NCBI RefSeq assembly: GCF_000421765.1
Contig: NZ_ATXQ01000004.1
Coordinates: 1 to 64,000 of the forward strand
Direction: 5' to 3'
Length of the DNA stretch: 64,000 bases
Source: Denitrificimonas caeni DSM 24390
GTDB taxonomy: Bacteria; Pseudomonadota; Gammaproteobacteria; Pseudomonadales; Pseudomonadaceae
The position numbers were made by a program, and so were the translations under genes. Below are positions 52,943 through 62,778 of the stretch, in pieces. The notes under the pieces are model-generated. The model had not been told where the DNA came from, made no database searches, and worked only from the letters and a program-made list of their open reading frames with translations. How positions within the stretch are numbered: position 1 is the stretch's first letter; the number at the start of each line of letters is the position of its first letter.

Positions 52943-53395
52943 ATGGATATTCGTAAAGTAAAGAAGCTTATTGAACTACTGGAAGAGTCTGGTATTGACG
53001 AATTGGAAATCCACGAAGGCGAAGAATCCGTTCGTATCAGTCGTCACAGCAAGCAAATCGCACAGCAACCTATGTATGCGCCTGCACCGCAAGCGCCTGC
53101 TCCAGTAGCTGCACCAGCCGCAGCCGCTGCTGATGTAGCACCGGCTTGCCCTAAATTTAATGGCACAGTGGCGCGCTCACCAATGGTTGGTACTTTCTAC
53201 CGCGCGGGCTCACCAGATTCTGAAGATTTTGTTTCTGTTGGCCAGACCGTTAAAAAAGGCGATGTACTGTGCATCGTTGAAGCAATGAAAATGATGAACC
53301 ACATTGAAGCTGAAGTTGGTGGCGTGATTGAGTCTATCCTGGTCGACAATGGTCAAGCAGTTGAGTATGACCAACCTTTATTCACCATTGTCTAA
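52943..53395 (+). CDS. accB: Biotin carboxyl carrier protein of acetyl-CoA carboxylase
   Basis: A 150-residue BCCP. A helical N-terminus ([30 protein letters not shown]) is followed by an alanine/proline linker (about 50-72) and a biotinyl domain with V-E-A-M-K-M-M; the modified Lys is near residue 116. It carries carboxybiotin between AccC and AccAD. The start is set at 52943 behind GGAG; the open frame to 52898 is not used. accC follows by 17 bases. Confidence 0.96.
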   Translation: MDIRKVKKLIELLEESGIDELEIHEGEESVRISRHSKQIAQQPMYAPAPQAPAPVAAPAAAAADVAPACPKFNGTVARSPMVGTFYRAGSPDSEDFVSVGQTVKKGDVLCIVEAMKMMNHIEAEVGGVIESILVDNGQAVEYDQPLFTIV

Positions 53396-53412
53396 CGACC
53401 TAGGAGTTTACA

Positions 53413-54753
53413 ATGTTGGAAAAAGTCTTAATCGCTAACCGTGGTGAGATTGCGCTACGCGTTTTGCGCGCTTGCAAAGAATTAGGCATTAAAACGGTCG
53501 CGGTATACTCCACGGCAGACCGTGACCTTATGCATTTGTCTTTAGCTGATGAAACCGTCTGCGTTGGGCCTGCACCAGGTGCACAATCTTATTTGCATAT
53601 CCCAGCAATTATTGCCGCAGCTGAAGTAACTGGCGCGACCGCTATTCACCCAGGTTATGGTTTCCTTGCGGAAAATGCAGATTTTGCTGAGCAAGTGCAC
53701 AACTCAGGTTTTACCTTTGTTGGGCCCAGTGCTGCAGTGATTCGTATGATGGGTGACAAGGTTGCCGCTAAAGCCGCGATGATCGCAGCGGGTGTGCCAG
53801 TGGTCCCCGGTTCTGAAGGCGCTTTACCGAAAGATGAAGAGCAAGCCCTAGCCATTGCCCGTGAAGTTGGTTACCCGGTGATCATCAAAGCTGCAGGCGG
53901 CGGTGGTGGACGTGGTATGCGCGTGGTGCACAAAGAAGAAGACTTGATTCGTGCGGCTACTTTAACCCGCAATGAAGCTGCTCAATTCTTTGGTAATCCA
54001 GTGGTGTATTTGGAAAAATACCTCGGTAATCCACGCCATGTTGAGATTCAAATCTTAGCTGATGGTCAGGGTAATGCGATTCACTTGGGTGATCGTGACT
54101 GTTCATTGCAACGTCGCCACCAAAAGGTTATTGAAGAAGCGCCAGCGCCAGATATTGATGAAGAAGCTCGTCAACGTGTGTATGCGCGCTGCGTGAAAGC
54201 TTGTATTGATATTGGTTATAGCGGTGCCGGTACTTTTGAGTTCTTGTATGAAGCCGGTCATTTCTATTTTATCGAAATGAACACCCGTATTCAGGTTGAA
54301 CACCCCATTACTGAAATGATTACAGGCGTTGATCTGGTCAAGGAAATGCTCAGCATTGCCTCAGGCAATAAGCTGTCAATCAAGCAAGAAGATGTGGTGA
54401 TGCGTGGTCACTCGATTGAGTGCCGTATTAACGCAGAAGATCCTGATAACTTTATGCCAAGTCCAGGTCTAGTAAAGCACTTCCATGCTCCGGGCGGTAA
54501 TGGCGTGCGAGTGGATTCACACCTGTACAGTGGCTACACCGTGCCACCAAACTATGACTCACTGATTGGTAAGGTCATTACTTGGGGTGCAACGCGTGAA
54601 GAGTCGATGGCACGTATGCGCAACGCTTTAGATGAAATCATTATTGATGGTATTAAAACCAATATACCGTTACACCGTAACTTACTGAATGACAAAGGTT
54701 TCTGTAAAGGTGGGGTGAACATTCACTACCTTGAGAAGAAACTGAGCATGTAG
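53413..54753 (+). CDS. accC: Biotin carboxylase subunit of acetyl-CoA carboxylase
   Basis: A 446-residue ATP-grasp enzyme. It opens [12 protein letters not shown], has the ATP loop [11 protein letters not shown] (about 159-169) and the metal/base site [13 protein letters not shown]. It carboxylates the biotin on AccB with ATP and bicarbonate, the first step of fatty acid synthesis. Length is normal (about 449 in E. coli). A long perfect terminator follows. Confidence 0.97.
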   Translation: MLEKVLIANRGEIALRVLRACKELGIKTVAVYSTADRDLMHLSLADETVCVGPAPGAQSYLHIPAIIAAAEVTGATAIHPGYGFLAENADFAEQVHNSGFTFVGPSAAVIRMMGDKVAAKAAMIAAGVPVVPGSEGALPKDEEQALAIAREVGYPVIIKAAGGGGGRGMRVVHKEEDLIRAATLTRNEAAQFFGNPVVYLEKYLGNPRHVEIQILADGQGNAIHLGDRDCSLQRRHQKVIEEAPAPDIDEEARQRVYARCVKACIDIGYSGAGTFEFLYEAGHFYFIEMNTRIQVEHPITEMITGVDLVKEMLSIASGNKLSIKQEDVVMRGHSIECRINAEDPDNFMPSPGLVKHFHAPGGNGVRVDSHLYSGYTVPPNYDSLIGKVITWGATREESMARMRNALDEIIIDGIKTNIPLHRNLLNDKGFCKGGVNIHYLEKKLSM

Positions 54754-54772
54754 TAAGTCTGCTGGTATCAAC

Positions 54773-54802
54773 AAAAAAGCCGATCAAATGATCGGCTTTT
54801 TT
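54773..54802. terminator. Bidirectional intrinsic terminator after accC
   Basis: AAAAAAGCCGATCA (54773-54786) pairs with TGATCGGCTTTTTT (54789-54802), a 14-bp perfect stem with a 2-base loop. It separates accC from the convergent mutL. Confidence 0.95.
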
Positions 54803-54863
54803 GTGTCTATGCGTTATTTCCTGATAACTGCTACTGCTGCCGATGAAGCGCGGCAGACATCTA

Positions 54864-56741
54864 TCAACGACCGCGCAAGAATAGTTTGTCGAGCTCATCC
54901 ATACCCAGTTGCGTCCATGTGGGGCGGCCGTGGTTGCACTGCCCGCTGCGTTCAGTGACTTCCATGTCACGTAGGAGGGCATTCATCTCAATCAGCGTTA
55001 GGCGGCGGTTAGCGCGCACAGCGCCATGGCATGACATGGTCGCTAGCAACTCATTAGTGTGCGCTTGGATCCGGTCGCTAGTCCCATACTCCATTAGGTC
55101 GGTTAAAACATCACGCACTAACTCTGCAGCATCCGCTTGCTTAAGTAGGGCGGGGATTTGCCGAATAGCTAAGCTTTCAGGGCCTAGACCTTGCAACTCA
55201 AAACCCATTTGGGTAAACCACTGCGCATGTTGCTCTGCGCAGTCCACTTCACCCTCGCTCAGTGCCAGTGTTTCGGGAACCAGTAAAGGCTGACCACGTA
55301 AGCCTTCGTTGGCCATGGCTAACTTTAAGCGTTCGTACATCACTCGCTCATGCGCCGCATGCATATCCACGAGAACCAGTCCGTATTGGTTTTCGGCAAG
55401 AATATAAATACCTTTGAGTTGCGCAATAGCAAAACCTAACGGTGGAATCTCTTCTTGCGCTGACTCTGCCAAGTTGTCTAAAGGCTTGGCAAATGCTTGG
55501 TAAGCATCTTGATAATTGGTTGGCGCTTGAGCGGGTTGGCGTGGTGCTTGGCCATAGCTGCTTTGATTAAAGCTCGTGCTTTGAGTATTGGGCTGAAATG
55601 CCGGCTGGGGAGTGTCTGTATTACTCAGCGGAATATGCCCTTGTGGACCAAACTCTCCGGCCTCTAAGCCACTGACAAGTGGTTGTGCATGCAGGTTCAA
55701 AGTGCTGGCTGGTTCAAGTTTGTCATCTGGGCGTACATCCGCGATGGCGCGGTGTAGGGTGCCGTAGAGAAAGTCATGCACGCTACGGTTTTCTCGAAAG
55801 CGTACTTCGTGTTTGGTCGGGTGGACGTTGACATCGACAGTGGCTGGATCAAGTTCGAGGAATAATACAAAAGCAGGATGACGGCCGCCATACATTACAT
55901 CGCGGTAAGCCTGACGCACTGCGTGAGCGACCAACCTGTCGCTGACCACGCGGCCATTGACATAAAAGTGTTGCATATCCGCTTTGCTGCGTGAAAAGGT
56001 CGGTAAACCAACCCAGCCCCACAGGTGTAAGCCGTTGCGCTCAACATTGATCGGCATCGCTTGTTCGAGAAAAGCATCACCACAGACGGCAGCTATGCGC
56101 CGTGCTTGTGACACTTCATCTTGCGCAGGATGCAAAGCAAGAATCGTTTTGCCGTTATGTCTTAGGTGAAAACCCACATCAAAACGTGCCAGCGCCATAC
56201 GTTTAATCACATCTTGTAGGTGATCAAACTCGGTTTTTTCCGTACGTAGAAACTTACGACGTGCCGGGGTATTAAAAAATAAATCACAGACTTCAACAGT
56301 GGTGCCGACGGGGTGTGCGGCAGGCTGTACGCGTGGCTGCATATCACGGCCTTCAGCTTCCACTTGCCAGGCTTGTTCAGCGTCTGCAGTGCGCGAGGTG
56401 AGGGTTAAGCGCGATACTGAGCTGATCGAGGCCAATGCCTCACCGCGAAAGCCTAAGCTGGCCACGCCCTCTAGGTCTTCCAAGATGGCAATTTTGCTGG
56501 TGGCATGTCGCGCCAGAGCTAAGGGCAGTTGATCGGCGGCGATACCATGGCCATCGTCACGGATTTGTAAGCGTTTCACTCCGCCTTGTTCAACATCAAT
56601 ATCAATACGTTTGGCGCCGGCATCCAAACAGTTTTCGAGTAACTCTTTAACCACCGAAGAGGGTCTTTCAACAACTTCGCCCGCAGCAATTTGGTTGGCT
56701 AAACGCGGGCTGAGAAGGTGAATGGCGCGTACATCAGTCAT
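54864..56741 (-). CDS. mutL: DNA mismatch repair protein MutL
   Basis: A 625-residue MutL. GHKL ATPase motifs are [12 protein letters not shown] (about 31-42), D-D-G-H-G-I and [11 protein letters not shown]. The C-terminal endonuclease-type motif appears as [12 protein letters not shown], with Met in the second position. A Q/P-rich linker lies at about 350-440. It couples MutS recognition to strand excision. Its ATG overlaps the amiB stop by one base, so the two are coupled. miaA and hfq, which usually follow in Pseudomonas, are not present here. Confidence 0.95.
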   Translation of the reverse strand: MTDVRAIHLLSPRLANQIAAGEVVERPSSVVKELLENCLDAGAKRIDIDVEQGGVKRLQIRDDGHGIAADQLPLALARHATSKIAILEDLEGVASLGFRGEALASISSVSRLTLTSRTADAEQAWQVEAEGRDMQPRVQPAAHPVGTTVEVCDLFFNTPARRKFLRTEKTEFDHLQDVIKRMALARFDVGFHLRHNGKTILALHPAQDEVSQARRIAAVCGDAFLEQAMPINVERNGLHLWGWVGLPTFSRSKADMQHFYVNGRVVSDRLVAHAVRQAYRDVMYGGRHPAFVLFLELDPATVDVNVHPTKHEVRFRENRSVHDFLYGTLHRAIADVRPDDKLEPASTLNLHAQPLVSGLEAGEFGPQGHIPLSNTDTPQPAFQPNTQSTSFNQSSYGQAPRQPAQAPTNYQDAYQAFAKPLDNLAESAQEEIPPLGFAIAQLKGIYILAENQYGLVLVDMHAAHERVMYERLKLAMANEGLRGQPLLVPETLALSEGEVDCAEQHAQWFTQMGFELQGLGPESLAIRQIPALLKQADAAELVRDVLTDLMEYGTSDRIQAHTNELLATMSCHGAVRANRRLTLIEMNALLRDMEVTERSGQCNHGRPTWTQLGMDELDKLFLRGR

Positions 56742-58141
56742 TATTGTCCTGCTAAAGTCGTGGCTGGCACAGTCAATATTTGACCAATTTTAAGTGCATC
56801 GCTTTTTAAATTATTAGCACTGCGCAATTGTGCAGGGCTGATTTGATAACGTTGCGCCAGCAAAGAAACGCTTTCCCCTGAGCGCACCACGTGTTCGCGT
56901 GGGCCAATCGCTAGCTTGCCGGAGTCACGTAGCCAGGCCACATAACTGCCCGGTGGCGGGTTTTGCTGGAAAAACTGGCGAATACCCGAATGAATCGAGC
57001 GCGCGAGCGCTTGTTGGTGTGAGCGGTTGGCCAATTTAGTGGATTCGTTCGGGTTACTGATAAAGCCAGTTTCCACCAAAATCGACGGCATATCGGGTGA
57101 TTTAAGTACCATAAAGCCTGCTTGCTCAACACGCTTTTTGTGCAGTGGTGTAATGCGGCCCATATTACTGAGAACTTTCTGGCCAACATCAAGACTCGAT
57201 GACAATGACGCTGTCATCGACAGATCAAGCAGTACACCGGCGAGCATAGCATCTTTATCATCGAGCTTAACGTTACCTGCACCACCGATTAAGTCGGAGC
57301 GGTTTTCACTGTCAGCCAGCCAGCGTGCCGTTTCTGAGGTGGCACCGCTGTCTGACAGAGCAAACACTGATGCACCGAAAGCGGCAGCGCGAGGCGCAGC
57401 GTCAGCGTGGATTGAGACAAATAAATCAGCACCTTTTTTACGGGCAATGTCGGTGCGGCGACGCAGCGGAATAAAATAGTCACCCGTGCGCACTAACTCT
57501 GCACGAAAGCCTTTTTCAGCGTTGATTTGGCGCTGCAGTTCCTGGGCGATTTTCAGCACGATATCTTTTTCGCGCACACCTTTAGGTCCGATCGCACCAG
57601 GGTCTTCACCGCCATGGCCGGCATCAATGGCAACCACAATATCGCGCTTACTTGAAGTAGGTAAGGTTGATAGTTTTGGTGTGACAGCTGTCGTGGGCGG
57701 CTTACTGATAGGCGCAGTGGCGGATTGGTTAGCGCCGCTGCTGGGTAAAATATCAAATAAATCGACGACCAGACGATGTCCATACTGCTGATTGGGGGTT
57801 AAAGTGAAACTCTTTGGGGTGACTTGTGCGGAAATGTCTAAAACAATGCGCAGCTCATCCGCTTCTCGATTGCCGGAGCGAACTTGGGTGATTGGCGAAT
57901 TACCACCGGTTAAACCTTTCAGTTCTGCCGAAAGTTTGGTTTGTTTAATATCAATAACAATCCGATCAGGCGCACTTAAGGTGAATACGCTGTGTTCAAC
58001 AGGGCCGGTCAGATCAAACACCAAGCGTGTGTTATCGGGTGCTCGCCACAAGCGCACGCTATTAATTTGCGTCATTGCCAAGGCTTCTAGTGGCAGTAAT
58101 ATGCAGACAAAAAATGCTGCCAATAAAGAGTGTAGGCGCAC
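56741..58141 (-). CDS. amiB: N-acetylmuramoyl-L-alanine amidase (AmiB/AmiC type)
   Basis: A 466-residue periplasmic amidase. Signal peptide ends A-L-A, then an AMIN domain (about 25-125), a proline/serine linker, the Amidase_3 domain with [13 protein letters not shown] (zinc His), S-I-H-A-D and V-E-T-G-F-I-S-N, and a C-terminal LysM (about 420-463: [19 protein letters not shown]). It cleaves septal peptidoglycan to separate daughter cells, with the activator EnvC/NlpD type. It is downstream of tsaE and overlaps mutL, the standard order in pseudomonads. Confidence 0.95.
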   Translation of the reverse strand: MRLHSLLAAFFVCILLPLEALAMTQINSVRLWRAPDNTRLVFDLTGPVEHSVFTLSAPDRIVIDIKQTKLSAELKGLTGGNSPITQVRSGNREADELRIVLDISAQVTPKSFTLTPNQQYGHRLVVDLFDILPSSGANQSATAPISKPPTTAVTPKLSTLPTSSKRDIVVAIDAGHGGEDPGAIGPKGVREKDIVLKIAQELQRQINAEKGFRAELVRTGDYFIPLRRRTDIARKKGADLFVSIHADAAPRAAAFGASVFALSDSGATSETARWLADSENRSDLIGGAGNVKLDDKDAMLAGVLLDLSMTASLSSSLDVGQKVLSNMGRITPLHKKRVEQAGFMVLKSPDMPSILVETGFISNPNESTKLANRSHQQALARSIHSGIRQFFQQNPPPGSYVAWLRDSGKLAIGPREHVVRSGESVSLLAQRYQISPAQLRSANNLKSDALKIGQILTVPATTLAGQ

Positions 58142-58160
58142 GGATAACCTCGCTATGAAT

Positions 58161-58628
58161 TTAAGTCAGGGTGGCCAGAGCAACGCACCAACTTTCGCCA
58201 CGTGTGCTATTAGGCAATAATCGCACAATTCGCCCGTCATTATGAGTCTTTATGGTGATTTCAAGGTCAGGTTGCGGTAAATAACCTTGGCCTTGCTGTG
58301 GCCACTCAATTAAACACAGGTCATCATCGGCAAAATAGTCACGAATACCTAGGTATTCCAATTCTTCAGGGTCGGCTAAACGGTACAGATCAAAGTGCCA
58401 AGCACGCAATGGGCCAATTTCATAAGGCTCAACTAAAGTGAACGTTGGGCTCTTGACCGCGCCAGTGTGTCCTAGGCCGCGTAAAATGCCTCGTGATAGA
58501 GTTGTTTTACCTGCGCCTAAATCGCCCTGTAAAAAAATAACGCCATGCCCAGCGCTCTGTTGGGCCAGCGCATGGCCGAGCTGCGTCATGGCTTCTTCAT
58601 CTTTGATATACAACTCTAAGCCTGACAT
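58161..58628 (-). CDS. tsaE: tRNA threonylcarbamoyladenosine biosynthesis ATPase TsaE
   Basis: A 155-residue P-loop protein. Walker A is G-D-L-G-A-G-K-T-T-L-S-R-G near residue 40, followed by V-K-S-P-T-F-T-L-V-E-P-Y, W-H-F-D-L-Y-R and L-C-L-I-E-W-P as in TsaE. It helps TsaB/TsaD transfer threonylcarbamoyl to A37 of ANN-decoding tRNAs. It overlaps the end of nnrD by 13 bases, so nnrD-tsaE-amiB-mutL are probably one transcript. Confidence 0.95.
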   Translation of the reverse strand: MSGLELYIKDEEAMTQLGHALAQQSAGHGVIFLQGDLGAGKTTLSRGILRGLGHTGAVKSPTFTLVEPYEIGPLRAWHFDLYRLADPEELEYLGIRDYFADDDLCLIEWPQQGQGYLPQPDLEITIKTHNDGRIVRLLPNSTRGESWCVALATLT

Positions 58629-59464
58629 GGGCTGTGTTCCTCTAATAATTGTCGAATGCGCTCACACATGTCACTGGCGGCTAAACCACGCCCTTGACTG
58701 GCCAATTGCTCACCTGCGCAGGCATGCAACCACACGGCTAAACAAGCCGCTGAATAGGCCGATAAACCTTGCGCTAACAAGGCTGCAATTACACCACTGA
58801 GTACATCACCAAAACCTGCACCTGCCATGACCGGGTGGCCGCGCTCAACGCGCGAAAGTTCGCCCTGTGGTGTTGCAATCAGCGAGTGATGCCCTTTAAG
58901 CACGGTAACGGCATTATAGCGATGTGCTATGGCTAATACAGCAGCGCAGCGATCGGCTTGCACTTCTGCTGTAGTGATTTTCAATAGGCGTGCAGCTTCG
59001 CCCGGATGGGGCGTTAAAATGCACTGCTGCGGCTGAGAGCAAATATTATCAGCCAGCATATTCAGCGCATCGGCGTCCCATACTTGCATGATGGTGCGTT
59101 GCGCTGCGCTACTGAGTAACGCTCGTGACCAAGCGGATTGACCAAGCCCAGGTCCGACTACCAGCACTGTGGCGCGCTGCAGCGGTGCGCGTAGCTCAGA
59201 GCTGGCGCGTATGGCGCAGGCCATTACTTCCGGTAAACGGCTTAGCGCTGCACTAATGTGCTGCTCGCGAGTGGCTAAGCTGACCATGCCAGCACCGCAC
59301 CGCAGAGCTGCTTGGGCGCTTAGTAGACCTGCGCCACCCATGCCTAAATCACCGGCAATAATCAACACATGGCCGAGTTGGCCTTTGTGGGTATCGACTG
59401 CGCGAGGAGCAAGGTGCTCAAGGTTCGCGGCGTGTATACTGCGCACTGGCGTATCATCCGTCAT
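58616..59464 (-). CDS. nnrD: ADP-dependent NAD(P)H-hydrate dehydratase
   Basis: A 282-residue ribokinase-like enzyme that repairs damaged NAD(P)H hydrates. It has H-K-G-Q-L-G-H-V-L-I-I-A-G-D near residue 20, L-T-P-H-P-G-E-A-A-R-L-L, V-L-K-G-H-H-S-L-I-A-T-P and the C-terminal V-M-A-G-A-G-F-G-D-V-L-S-G-V-I-A-A-L. Only the dehydratase domain is present; the N-terminal epimerase (NnrE/YjeF_N) of two-domain Nnr enzymes is missing here, so it must be encoded elsewhere or be absent. It faces queG divergently. Confidence 0.92.
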   Translation of the reverse strand: MTDDTPVRSIHAANLEHLAPRAVDTHKGQLGHVLIIAGDLGMGGAGLLSAQAALRCGAGMVSLATREQHISAALSRLPEVMACAIRASSELRAPLQRATVLVVGPGLGQSAWSRALLSSAAQRTIMQVWDADALNMLADNICSQPQQCILTPHPGEAARLLKITTAEVQADRCAAVLAIAHRYNAVTVLKGHHSLIATPQGELSRVERGHPVMAGAGFGDVLSGVIAALLAQGLSAYSAACLAVWLHACAGEQLASQGRGLAASDMCERIRQLLEEHSPCQA

Positions 59465-59531
59465 TATTATATTTACCCGTAGTTGCTAATAATTAACAGT
59501 ATAACGACCTTTTTAAAGGAGATAGCGCTGA

Positions 59532-60590
59532 ATGTCATCTGCACCGCTTGATCTGCTGGCGCTCACCGCTTCGATTCGTGAGTGGGCTGCACAGTTGGGC
59601 TTTCAGCAGGTCGGTATCACTGATATTAATTTAACTGAAGATGCGTTGCGCTTGGATGCTTATTTAGCCGCGGGTTACCACGGTGAAATGGAGTACATGG
59701 CCAGTCATGGTACGATGCGCTCTCGTCCTGATGAGCTGGTGCCCGGTACTTTGCGGGTGATTTCTGTGCGTATGGATTATCTACCGGAAGATACGCAGAT
59801 GGCGCAGATGCTCGCGCAGCCTGAGCAGGCTTATGTGTCGCGCTATGCGTTGGGACGTGATTACCATAAGTTGATTCGTAAGCGTTTACAGCAGCTCGCG
59901 GAAAAAATCAGTCAAGAAATCGGCCCTTTTGGTCATCGAGCATTTGTTGATAGCGCTCCAGTGTTGGAGAAAGCCTTAGCGCGCAAAGCCGGATTAGGTT
60001 GGGTGGGGAAAAACACGCTGATACTGAACCGTAAAGCCGGTAGCTGGTTCTTTTTAGGTGAGTTATTGGTTGATTTGCCTTTACCGATTGATCAACCCGA
60101 TGATCGCGATCATTGTGGCAAATGCACGGCTTGTTTGCAGGTGTGCCCCACTCAGGCTTTTGTTGGTGATAGAGTTTTGGATGCGCGGCGCTGCATTTCT
60201 TATTTGACGATTGAACTGAAGGGTGCGATTCCAGAAGACTTGCGACCATTAATTGGTAACCGTGTGTTTGGTTGTGATGATTGCCAGTTGGTCTGCCCAT
60301 GGAATCGTTTTGCCAAGCCTACCCAGGAAGATGATTTTCAGCCGCGGCATCGTTTGGATAACAGCAGTTTGGTCGAGTTGTTTATGTGGACTGAAGATGA
60401 GTTTTTGGCGCGTACTTTGGGCTCGCCGATTCGCCGTACCGGCTATGAGCGTTGGTTGCGCAACTTGGCTGTAGGCTTAGGTAATGCACCCAGTACTATT
60501 CCAGTGTTAGAAGCGCTAAAGGCTCGTCTAGAGCATCCTTCTGAGTTGGTACGAGAACATGTGCGCTGGGCTCTGCAGCAGCACCAATAA
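59532..60590 (+). CDS. queG: Epoxyqueuosine reductase QueG
   Basis: A 352-residue cobalamin-dependent iron-sulfur enzyme for the last step of queuosine synthesis in tRNA. The N-terminal domain has A-Y-L-A-A-G-Y-H-G-E-M-E-Y-M, and two 4Fe-4S motifs follow: C-G-K-C-T-A-C-L-Q-V-C-P (about 195-206) and C-D-D-C-Q-L-V-C-P-W-N-R-F. A HEAT-like C-terminus (ELVREHVRWALQQH) ends the protein. AAAGGAG lies about 12 bases before the ATG, a little far. It is divergent from nnrD. Confidence 0.95.
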   Translation: MSSAPLDLLALTASIREWAAQLGFQQVGITDINLTEDALRLDAYLAAGYHGEMEYMASHGTMRSRPDELVPGTLRVISVRMDYLPEDTQMAQMLAQPEQAYVSRYALGRDYHKLIRKRLQQLAEKISQEIGPFGHRAFVDSAPVLEKALARKAGLGWVGKNTLILNRKAGSWFFLGELLVDLPLPIDQPDDRDHCGKCTACLQVCPTQAFVGDRVLDARRCISYLTIELKGAIPEDLRPLIGNRVFGCDDCQLVCPWNRFAKPTQEDDFQPRHRLDNSSLVELFMWTEDEFLARTLGSPIRRTGYERWLRNLAVGLGNAPSTIPVLEALKARLEHPSELVREHVRWALQQHQ

Positions 60591-60740
60591 GCATTTATTC
60601 TGGGAAGGTTGCTGTGCACTGCCAATTAAGCATGCTGCAGAGCAAAATTGATTGTGTGAAGTAGCGCGCACAATCATGCGCAACGCTGCAAAAATCGCTA
60701 TGATAGGCGCTTCCTTTGACCCTCTAGTATTTAAAATATC

Positions 60741-61205
60741 ATGACAGAAAACGATTATCAGTTGGCTTGGGGTATTTACGCCGTTTCCGCTTTAGGCTGT
60801 TTGTTGGCGTGGTTTTATTTTACCGGCTGGATGTGGCGCTATTTGCGCGAACCCTTACGTGTTGTTGCTGCCGTGATCTTATTTACTCCGACAGTGGTTG
60901 ATCCAGCACGCGATTTTTATGCTCCTGCGATAGCTATGACAGTGATGGATTTACTGTTTAAAGTCAGTAACGATGCTTGGCGTTCAGTGGCTGACTTGGT
61001 GATGTACGGTGCGCTGGTATTTGCGGTGTATTTGGTTTTTGTATTGGCGCGCTGGTTGCTGATGCGCAATAAGCGCAACGCAAAAAATACCGGATATAAC
61101 AGAGCTGACGCTGAGCCAGAAGAACCAGATTCGACGCTTACTTTGCAGCAAATGCTCGACTTGGAAAAAGAAAGTCAGCAGTCAGGATTAGTGGCGCGGC
61201 GTTAG
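60741..61205 (+). CDS. Conserved hypothetical membrane protein, 154 aa
   Basis: Three hydrophobic segments (about 10-30, 39-50 and 91-109), of which the last is followed by a basic stop-transfer run (RWLLMRNKRNAK) and then a polar tail (EPEEPDSTLTLQQMLDLEKES). An internal segment D-P-A-R-D-F-Y-A-P-A-I-A-M is distinctive. The protein is of a type conserved in pseudomonads next to the glutamine amidotransferase; function unknown. It ends 11 bases before the next start with GGAGAA between, so the two are an operon. Confidence 0.8.
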   Translation: MTENDYQLAWGIYAVSALGCLLAWFYFTGWMWRYLREPLRVVAAVILFTPTVVDPARDFYAPAIAMTVMDLLFKVSNDAWRSVADLVMYGALVFAVYLVFVLARWLLMRNKRNAKNTGYNRADAEPEEPDSTLTLQQMLDLEKESQQSGLVARR

Positions 61206-61216
61206 GAGAATCAGTT

Positions 61217-61993
61217 ATGTGTGAGTTGCTGGGTATGAGCGCCAATGTGCCAACCGATGTGGTGTTTAGTTTCACTGGGTTGATGCAACGTGGCGGACGC
61301 ACCGGGCCGCATCGTGATGGCTGGGGAATTGGCTTTTACGAAGGGCGCGGTTTACGCTTATTTCAAGACCCTCAAGCCAGTGTCGATTCAGAAATTGCGC
61401 GCCTAGTGCAGCGTTACCCGATTAAAAGCGAAACCGTGATTGGTCATATTCGTCAGGCCAATGTTGGTGCCGTGAGCTTGGCCAATACCCATCCTTTTAT
61501 GCGTGAGATGTGGGGTCGTAATTGGTGTTTTGCCCATAACGGTCAGTTGGCGGATTTTACTCCAGCAGCGGGGATGTATCAGGCGGTGGGCGATACCGAC
61601 AGTGAAGCGGCTTTTTGTGATTTGCTCAATCGTTTACGTGCTGCTTGCACTGAACAATGCTGTATTGAGCAGTTTCTGCCAGTGATCGTCGCGGCCTGCC
61701 AAGAATACCGCAGTAAAGGCGTGTTCAATTGTTTGCTGAGTAATGGCGACTGGTTGTTTAGTTTTTGCAGCACTAAGTTGGCACATATTACTCGTCGCGC
61801 CCCGTTTGGTCCGGCGACGCTGAAAGATGCGGATATGAGTGTGGATTTTCACGCAGAAACCACCGCTAACGATATTGTCACGGTATTGGCCACTGAGCCA
61901 TTGACTGATAATGAACGCTGGAGTGTCTATGCGCCGGGAGAATGGCGTCTCTGGCGTGGCGGCGAGATGATTGCGCAAGGTCAGAGTGAATAG
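61217..61993 (+). CDS. Class II glutamine amidotransferase (YafJ-like)
   Basis: A 258-residue single-domain Ntn hydrolase. Met1 is followed by catalytic Cys2 (M-C-E-L-L-G-M), then H-R-D-G-W-G-I-G-F-Y, H-I-R-Q-A-N-V-G-A-V, A-N-T-H-P-F and F-A-H-N-G-Q-L. It resembles YafJ; it hydrolyses glutamine, perhaps for a partner, but no synthase domain is attached. The amidated product is unknown. AGGAG is just upstream. It ends in a repeat-rich region. Confidence 0.9.
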   Translation: MCELLGMSANVPTDVVFSFTGLMQRGGRTGPHRDGWGIGFYEGRGLRLFQDPQASVDSEIARLVQRYPIKSETVIGHIRQANVGAVSLANTHPFMREMWGRNWCFAHNGQLADFTPAAGMYQAVGDTDSEAAFCDLLNRLRAACTEQCCIEQFLPVIVAACQEYRSKGVFNCLLSNGDWLFSFCSTKLAHITRRAPFGPATLKDADMSVDFHAETTANDIVTVLATEPLTDNERWSVYAPGEWRLWRGGEMIAQGQSE

Positions 61994-62002
61994 TCTGGGA
62001 GC

Positions 62003-62019
62003 GCGGGCGGCTCGCCCGC
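62003..62019. repeat. REP-like palindrome after the amidotransferase gene
   Basis: GCGGGCG-GCT-CGCCCGC: perfect 7-bp stem with a 3-base loop, in the GGGAGCGCGGGC...CCCGCAAAGGCTC context typical of pseudomonad REP units. It may stabilise the upstream transcript or bind a RAYT transposase. Confidence 0.6.
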
Positions 62020-62080
62020 AAAGGCTCGCAGTACGTTGTGTCTCAAATATACACATGACTCTGCATGTAAAGCAGCACGC

Positions 62081-62244
62081 AAAAGTGACAAGCAGGCTGT
62101 GGGTATGACCCAGCGCGCTAGTATCGTTCTTCCCTCAACAGGTCATCCTGACCCGATTCGGGCGCTGCGCCATCCCTGGCGCGCTTGCCACGAAACCAGC
62201 GCACTGTGTCTCGAGCATTGGTGTGGTGTGCTAGTCAGTAGCAG
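62081..62244. repeat. Tandem palindromic repeat, copy 1 (about 164 bp)
   Basis: Recurs at 62295-62459 with a constant offset (214, then 215 after one indel) and roughly ten percent differences by eye. Each copy contains inverted arms GACCCAGCGCGCTAGT ... GCACTGTGTC and an inner palindrome around CGCTGCGCCATCCCTGGCGC. The sequence holds no gene I can support. Confidence 0.85.
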
Positions 62245-62294
62245 ATGATCAGAAAAGCAGAGCAGGTGCGACGTTTCTACGTAAACCATTAAGT

Positions 62295-62459
62295 AAAAGC
62301 ATCGAGCAGATTGTGCGTATGACCCAGCGCGCTAGTGTCGTTCTTCCCTCAACGGGTCTTCCTGACCCGATTCGGGCGCTGCGCCATCCCTGGCTACGCT
62401 TGCCACGAAACTAGCACGCTGTGTCTCGACCATTGATGTGGTGTGCTAGTCAGCAGCAT
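62295..62459. repeat. Tandem palindromic repeat, copy 2 (about 165 bp)
   Basis: Second copy of the 62081 unit, same orientation. The outer arms are better preserved here: GACCCAGCGCGCTAGT pairs with ACTAGCACGCTGTGTC. A 50-base spacer separates the copies. The reading frame across it (62281-62460) is not coding. Confidence 0.85.
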
Positions 62460-62778
62460 GTATTCAAGAGAGTATCTACGGGGTGGTGTAGATCGCTCTC
62501 GTAGTCCACCTTCTGTAGGTTGATCTTTTAAGATCGACAATGAAATTTGCGCCATAGTTATTGCTGTCCGCAAATGTGCAAGCTGCTATCTGATGCATGT
62601 TTATTGCCGTTGCGCTAATGATTCAAGCTGCGATAGTGAGTTTTTTACATAAGGTCAACGAGTGCTTCGGGGTGGGTGTGATGAGCGAGCCATGGATGGC
62701 GTAGCGCCGGAGTTGAGCCCTGGATGGGCTCATCGACGGATTAACACCTGCACCGGAGCGCGGCCTGCACAGAATTCT
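62460..62778. other. 319-bp repeat-containing intergenic region without a gene
   Basis: Two structures are seen. At 62513-62538, CTGTAGGTTGATCTTTTAAGATCGACA is a compact hairpin related to the ends of the element at 9248-9343. At 62680-62734, GATGAGC ... GCTCATC encloses the inner palindrome GCCATGGATGGC, similar in type to the core of the 62081 repeats. No coding frame is credible; a 61-codon frame at 62662 is just this repeat. Confidence 0.6.

Noticed and set aside
62036-62248. 70-codon frame after the amidotransferase gene
   Set aside because: Lies over the first palindromic repeat copy and is not kept in the second.
62081-62459. CRISPR array
   Set aside because: Only two long palindromic units with a single spacer and no cas genes.
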